From Dacryopinax spathularia (taxonomy: Eukaryota; Basidiomycota; Dacrymycetes; Dacrymycetales; Dacrymycetaceae), in assembly GCA_037974965.1 (NCBI GenBank), contig JBBPFI010000013.1:1-64000 (forward strand): a stretch of 64,000 bases of DNA, given 5' to 3'. The notes under the pieces are model-generated. The model was not told the DNA's origin. It was given only the letters and a program-made list of their open reading frames with translations, and did no database searches. Shown one piece after another: positions 58,489 to 64,000 of the stretch. A program made the translations under genes and the position numbers. Numbering within the stretch: the first letter of the stretch is position 1; every line of letters starts with the position of its first letter.

Positions 58489-60705
58489 TTAGTGCGCGAG
58501 GGTGTGGATGCGGGAGATGATCGCTGTAGGTGTGTCAGTAAAAGCTTGGACAGAAGCGGCGATGAAGAAAAGCGGCGGTGAACAAAAGCCGAGGGACATA
58601 AGCGGCGAGGAAGAGAACCGGCAAGGAAGAGAAGCGGCGGGAAGAGAAGCGGCGAACAGAAGCGGCGATGAACTAGAAGAAGCAGAGGGAGACTCACATT
58701 CCGGATCGAGACCCTGGTGCGGGATCTGCTCCTGCAGCCCACCGCAGCCCTCCTTGGTCGTGCCCATATACGCGTACTTGGGCGTAAGCTGCCTCTCGAG
58801 CAGCCAAGTGCCCATCTTGCTCCCCAGCCCTGTCTTCTGGTTCTGGCTCTCGACGACAAGGACGAACTTTGTCGTGCCGATCTTGCGGATGACCTGCTCG
58901 TCGACGAGGTTGAGCGTGGGCTTGTTGATCAGGCCGATGTTCATGCCCGCTTGACGGACGCGGAGGACGGCGTCGAGGGAGCGGTAGAGCATCTCGCCGA
59001 ACGAGACTACGAAGCCCTCGGTCCCGTCGACGATGACTTCGTCCTTGCCGGGCACGAACTCGTAGTCTGCCGACTCGAAGAACCGCTCGCCCTTCTCGTT
59101 GAGGATGTAGGGCACCTTGGCACGGGTGGAGAAGACGAACCGCATGCCGGGCATGAAGAAGACCTTCTTGATGACGGCGTGCATCTGCGCGGCGTCAGCA
59201 GGGAAGTACAGCCAGCTGTGGACGTCCTCGAGCCCGTTGTCCGCGAAGAAGTGGTTGATGCCGAAATGGCACGTGTTGTCGGCCATCTCGTCGACACCAG
59301 AGTGCGAGAAGTGGCAGAGCAGGTTGCAGTTGTTCAGACGGGCCATGGTGATCTCACTAATACACATCTCGAGGAAGGCAGAGAAGGTCGAGAAGACACC
59401 AAACTTGTTCTTGTCGAAGCCGAACCTGGGCGGCATTAGCTGCCAAGGGTATTTCATCAGAAGACGTGCGAACTCACCCAGCAGCGGCGGCAAGGTTGCC
59501 ACGCTCCATGATGCCGGAGGAAACGAAGACCTCAGGATGACGCTGGTGGATGACCTTAAGGCCGGTCGAGCCCTCAAGATCGCTGTCGATCACGAGCACC
59601 TTCTCCGCCGCCTCCTCCTTGCTCATCGTATCGAGCACATCGGAGACAGCCTCACCGAACACGACACGGTTGGCGTTGTTCTCCTTGGACGAGCCCTGGT
59701 AGATATACGGAACAGTGGTGGGCTTGATGTTGAGCAGGATGTCGGTGATCTCCTTGCCGTACCCGCGGCCCTGGAGGTACTCGATCGCAGTCTTGACGGG
59801 GATGACGTCGTGTCCGTGCGGGGAGCCCTCGAGCCCCTTCACACCGGGGCACATCTTGCGCTTGGTGATGAGCGCCGCGGGGCCGGGATGAGCAAAGATC
59901 TGGGTGATCCCGGCCCAAAGCGAGTCGAGGTCCTCGCCCTCGCACCGGGCGATCTTGAGCCCGTGGCCCTCGAGCGTCTTGCCGACTTCGTACCCCTTCA
60001 GGTACTCGCTCGGGTGGCCAGCGATCGTCACGTCGTTGTCGTCGATCAGGAGCTTGACGTTCAAGCCCTTGGCGACGGCCAGGCGCGCAGCCTCGGCATC
60101 GTCACCTTCCTGCTCGGACCCGTCAGAACCGAGCATGATGACCGTCTTGTCCTTGTTGGCGAAGGCGACACCATTGACGTGGGCCCACATGTGGCCGAGA
60201 CGGCCAGAGGAGAACTTGACGCCCGGGGTGAGGCCGAGCTCCGGGTGGCCGGGCAGGCGAGAGTGGGCAGCACGGTAGTGCAGGAGGTGCTCGGCAGGGA
60301 GGGCACCGTCGAGCGCAGCGAGGATGTACTGCGTCGCAACCCGATGGCCAGCCTCGTCAAATAGGATGTCGACGAACTGCGGGCTGTTCTTATCCCTCCG
60401 CGCGTGCTCGAACATCGCCCGGCAGATAACGACCTCGGGGACGGTGTCGTACGGCCCGCCCGTGTGGCCAGACACGCCCCTCGCCGCACCCGTAGCGGTG
60501 AAGAGGATGATGGCATCCCTCAAGAGCTGGATGTTGAACTTGACCGCCTCCTTCTCCTCGGCGGTGAGCGACTTCTTCGTCGGGTCGAGCGCGATGTTCT
60601 TGTACGCCTTGAGGTCGATGGGGAACTTTCGTAATGTCAACCAATTAGGCGCATATACACAACCGATATTAAAGCAAGACGCACCTTTTCCTCTGCACCA
60701 GCCAT
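58489..60705 (-). CDS. Transketolase-family enzyme
   Basis: Thiamine-diphosphate enzyme of the transketolase type, about 665 residues. Exons run from ATG 60,705 (MAGAEEK), intron about 60,627-60,684, long exon to 59,477, intron about 59,427-59,476, then exon to about 58,694, a ~165-nt intron, and the last exon ending IISRIHTLAH at 58,489. N-terminal ThDP domain: RGVSGHTGGPYDTVPE and the GDG-like motif in LGSDGSEQEGDDAE, with N in DDNDVTIAG. Pyrimidine domain: SSGIMERGNLAAAAG and FGVFSTFSAFLEM. C-terminal domain: KFVLVVESQNQKTGLGSKMG. It is divergent from housekeeping transketolase, so it may be a specialised ketolase or dihydroxyacetone-synthase-like enzyme; this is uncertain. Confidence 0.88.
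58540..58680. repeat. GAAGCGGCG minisatellite within the last transketolase intron
   Basis: Irregular repeats of GAAGCGGCG(A/G) with AAGAGAA spacers. They lie between the GTGAGT donor (minus strand, about 58,693) and the CTGAC...CTACAG acceptor (about 58,531). They account for the unusual length of this intron compared with the ~50-nt introns elsewhere. Confidence 0.8.
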
Positions 60706-61807
60706 ATTGATTATAATACTAAAAGTGAAAAGTTGTTAATGGAGGTGGATGGATGGAGGGAAGCGAGGTTTGGGGATGGGGAGGAGAGGCCAGCGGGTAA
60801 TGAGGCCGGGGACGAGTAACCTTTATGGGCCGTTGGGCCGGAAGAATATGAAAAGACGGGGGGGTGCCACAGCTCACCCGTTTACGCCGAGGGGACGAGC
60901 GGTGGTTGATTCCGGCTGAGGTCAGCGACTTTTGGTGCTAGCACAGGGGACAAACGGCTGACAACGACTGAACGTTGCTGTGGGTGTGAAAGTCACAGTT
61001 TGGACAGATGGTCTCGCCCCGAGGATCCCGCGTTGTGAGGGGGTGTGGGAATCATCGCTGTCGTTACATTCATCCTCTGATTCAGTGTATCTTACATTAT
61101 CTTACCGCTCGCCCCTGCCAGATTGTCAATCCACTCCACCGAGCTGGCAGACGCGCTGGGGATGGTGAGATCCATCGCACCCAACGCCACTTTGAGTTGC
61201 TCGCCACTTGCTGGTGATCGCCACTCGCAAAAGGCCGTCGCTGACCCTCCGCCGGCCGCGCCCGACCGATTGGGGGCAAAGGTCCGCCCACAGGCGGTGT
61301 CTCGGTCTCGCGCCCGTCGTCTCACCCCCCTTCCCTCGTCGCGCTGTGACCCCTGCGGCCTCATCACCAAGGCGACTATCCCATCCCCCCCACAGCAAGA
61401 GCGCAAACCCGCTTCTTCATCACCCTTTCTGCCCTTGCTCGTCGTCGTCGTCGTCGTCGTCGTCGTCAGCTTGCCCGCGTTATTGTCCCCATCAGTGAGG
61501 ACAGGGGCAGCTTTTACTTTTGCTCGTATCGACTTTTTCCCCATCCGCGTATTATCGCTGACGTCGCGCTTGACGCTGGACACGAGGCAGGCACGGGCAC
61601 TTCACACCTCACACCATACATTCGATATCTCACATACCAGTCTATATCTTTACCACTCTCCACTTCCCACTCTCCACTCTCATTACAACTTCCTTTCTTC
61701 TTTCCCTTTCGATCAATATCCCTCGCCTCGTTACAGCTCTTTCTCGCAAGCGGACTCACTCGCTATCACTTTGATAAACCCGCCCACACGCTCCCTAATC
61801 AAGGGAG
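60706..61807. other. Divergent intergenic region
   Basis: Lies between two genes transcribed away from each other. It holds a (GTC)n run at 61,440-61,467 and pyrimidine-rich leader-like sequence before the Msb1-like start. No gene is supported here, although the reading frame preceding 61,808 stays open for some distance. Confidence 0.55.
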
Positions 61808-64000
61808 ATGTCCATCTTCAGCCCACGAAAAAAACCCATCCCGCCTCCCAAGCCCAAGCCAACCTCGTCATCAGCCGGAGCAGCAGGGCAGTCCTACACG
61901 CTCCCTTCCACCGCCGCACAGACTGGTTATCCACTCACGCAGACCCGCTCTGCTGGATCTGCACAACCACAAGGACAGTACTCGACGTATGCGTATGGAT
62001 CACCGGGGTTGGGAGTGGGCGAGTTTGGGGCTTATGATCGTGGGAGCGGGCTCTCTTCCGCCGCAGGAGCAGGAGGAGGGGGATTACGACCACCAACAAC
62101 CCTAGCCCAGCGCAGATCAGCTCGAGATCTACGAGAACAAGATCGCGCGCTGCCCGATCTGCCCGCGCACTACCTTGACGGCGGCGGGTTCCTGGGTGGT
62201 TCTGCTGGCGTGGAGCAGGAAGGCGAGAGGGATGAAGTGAGCATTACGGAAGTTGGATATTTGTGCGAGGGGAGGCAGGTCACGCTGGGGTTGCAGACTG
62301 TGCTTGGGCTTGTGCAGGTCGTCGGGAAGGAGCTGGAAGCGAAAGGTGTGTGCTTGCTCGCTGGCAGCTAGTTGGCTCTCGATCACGGACTGGTAACTGA
62401 CGACGGGGACAGCGCTGACAACGCCCCTGCTGTTCAGCACACGTGCGCTCGACTTGTCCTCCCAGCGCGTCCGCTCCCTCGTCCGCGCGTTCCTCCGCAC
62501 GCTTTCTCGCCCCGGTATCCCTCCCGAGGCGGACGCCGACCGCCGCTGGAGGGAAGAAGTGCGCCTTTCCGGTCCACACGAGCTGGCAGCCGTCCTCCGC
62601 TGGGGCCTTGCCCGCGTGGTCCGCGTCCTCGGCCAAACGCACCTCCGCGGCCTGGTCGACATAGCGGCGTACGACAGCTGGCGCTCAGACGAAGCAGCGC
62701 ACGGTTATCCAGCAGACGCGTTCCTCGCTTTCCCACCCCGACTGCCAGCGGAAGTCCGCCCTTTGCTAGCAACGCTCTTCCCCCTCCTCTCCCGGTTCGC
62801 GGCGCACTCGACCGCCTCGGGTCTCACGCCGATCGTACTGGCCAACACGTTCGGTCCGCTTTTGTTCGGGCTCGGCTTGCCCAGTCAGCCATTCACGGCT
62901 ACATACGCCGCCTACCTCTCCGCTTCGCACGCGACGGAACACTTGTTACTCGCATTCATCCGCTTACAGGACCACGAGCTCCAGCAAAAATCCGGAGTGT
63001 CCCTGCCCCCCAGGCTAAAGGACTGGCTCCGCGGCTATCCATCCATGCTCCCTCCCCCAACAGCAGCACTAGACCAACCACGCAAGACCTCAAAACTCGT
63101 CCGAGTGCTCTCGGTGCGGCGGAACGTCCGGCTCTACTCGCCTAATTTGTTCCAGACTGCGTCTGCTTGGCCGGCTGAGACTACGCCGGATCAGCCAATA
63201 AGGGAATGGAATCGGCTAGCCGGGCCCGGTAAGACCGCCCAACCCCTCTACACAGAAGACTACCGCAAGCGGCTTGACCTCCCGCTCTCCGCCCTCCCCG
63301 CATCACCATACCTCCGCGTCCCCCCTCCTCAGCCCGTAAAGGAGCGCGTGGACGGGCCGACGGTCCTAGGGACTATTGTCATACCCGAGGCGGAACGGTT
63401 CAAGAGTCTTACGGACTTGAGGTGGGGGATGTTCGAGAGCTCGGGGTTTGACTTGCCTGATCCGAAGAGGCTGGAGTTTGACTTGAATGAGAGCGCGAGA
63501 AAGGTGAGCCTGAATCTTCTGCCCACTCTTTTCTTTTTGCAGCCCTTGCAGCCAAATCCGAGGATGGCCTGTTTAGGCTTGCGCTTCCCGGACTCGTACC
63601 TCTAATTTTGCCTTCCGCCCATCTTGTTCCTCTGCCTTCCTACGGATTCTGGGGCGCTGGCTGCCCCTTCTGCTTCGCTAATAGCTTGTTTCACTTTTCG
63701 TCGCTCGTCTTCCCTCTGTTTCCTACCGTTTCGGTGCCTGTGATTGTGACCGCGCTCTAACACGCTCCGCTAGCGACAACCCTCGAAACGGGACACGATC
63801 GCCTGGTCTGATTTTGCGAATGTCGGGTTCACCCGGGACGACTTTTCGCTCGACTTTTCTCCCCCTGTACAGGAAAGCATCGCCAGCTGGCCCGAACATC
63901 AAGCCGAGCTACACCGCAAGCTCCGCAAGCAGCAAAAGGCCCTGCCGGCCTTCGGGTGGGACACGCACCCCGTCCATGGGCGGGATAAGCAAGTGGACGA
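61808..64000 (+). CDS. Msb1/Mug8-like RhoGAP-related protein, partial at right edge
   Basis: Cell-polarity type protein with a RhoGAP-like fold, as in fungal Msb1/Mug8. Exon 1 runs from ATG 61,808 to 62,345 (MSIFSPRKKPIPPPKPKP, Pro/Ser/Gly-rich, then DLPAHYLDGGGF and a ITEVGYLCEGRQVTLGLQT lead-in). The best intron is 62,346-62,412 (branch CTGAC, acceptor ACAG), which yields ALTTPLLFSTRALDLSSQRVR in frame with the long exon 62,413-63,503. That exon has the RhoGAP-like helices (LPPEVRPLL-type LPAEVRPLLATLFPLLSRFA; LTPIVLANTFGPLLFG). A long intron (63,504-63,773) leads to the last visible exon (RQPSKRDTIAWSDFANVGF...), which runs off the window. Probable role: Cdc42/Rho-dependent polarity and budding. 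Confidence 0.8.

Noticed and set aside
59117-60364. 415-codon plus-strand frame opposite the transketolase gene
   Set aside because: Complementary shadow of a GC-rich, codon-biased gene; the minus strand carries all enzyme motifs.

Overview
The window is a left chromosome end of a filamentous or yeast-like fungus, most likely a basidiomycete. It opens with a CCCTAA/TTAGGG telomere. Its genes carry many very short introns (about 48-60 nt, GTRNGT donors, CTRAY branch sites), and the gene families (fungal P450, FAD monooxygenase, Msb1-like protein, HAM1-like protein) are fungal. I cannot name the species from sequence alone.

Layout. 1-150: telomere. 151-15,620: about 95 tandem copies of a ~160-bp subtelomeric satellite with nested inverted repeats and three AP-1-like heptamers per copy. 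Large blocks of the array are themselves duplicated, and the 5' end of the first gene has been copied twice into the array. 15,812-19,825: an unrecognised multi-exon subtelomeric gene. 19,826-22,466: gene-free DNA with hairpin-type repeats. 22,467-26,682: a cytochrome P450 and an FAD monooxygenase on the minus strand. 28,578-29,158: a small single-span membrane protein ending in a PPxY motif. 29,558-32,226: mitochondrial HSP60 and HSP10 as a divergent pair. 32,592-58,276: a local expansion of a divergent SRPK-like kinase family (three intact copies, one split by a retrotransposon, two decayed), interspersed with a HAM1-like gene, a GST/Fax-like gene and two paralogues of a small unknown gene. 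58,489-60,705: a transketolase-family gene, with a decayed 3' copy at 53.3-54.0 kb. 61,808 to the right edge: an Msb1/Mug8-like gene, cut by the window.

The most unusual object is the Ty3/gypsy retrotransposon at 37,852-47,863, inserted in a kinase exon. Its two 557-bp LTRs differ at only two sites, so it is young. Gag, protease, RT-RNase H and integrase lie on the minus strand. On the opposite strand, between integrase and the 3' LTR, it carries an intact 11-exon gene (38,729-41,146) for a predicted 633-residue protein with two CxxCx6C clusters. All ten introns obey splice consensus and preserve frame. An intron-rich gene can survive retrotransposition only in antisense orientation, so this looks like a cargo or regulatory gene of the element. 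By contrast, the sense ORFs contain four in-frame TGA codons, each after an arginine codon and each explicable as CGA to TGA.

The 50.7-59.3 kb region is a segmental duplication: a module of kinase, small unknown gene and transketolase 3' end occurs twice in the same order. One copy keeps the complete transketolase gene; the other keeps only a ruined 3' fragment.
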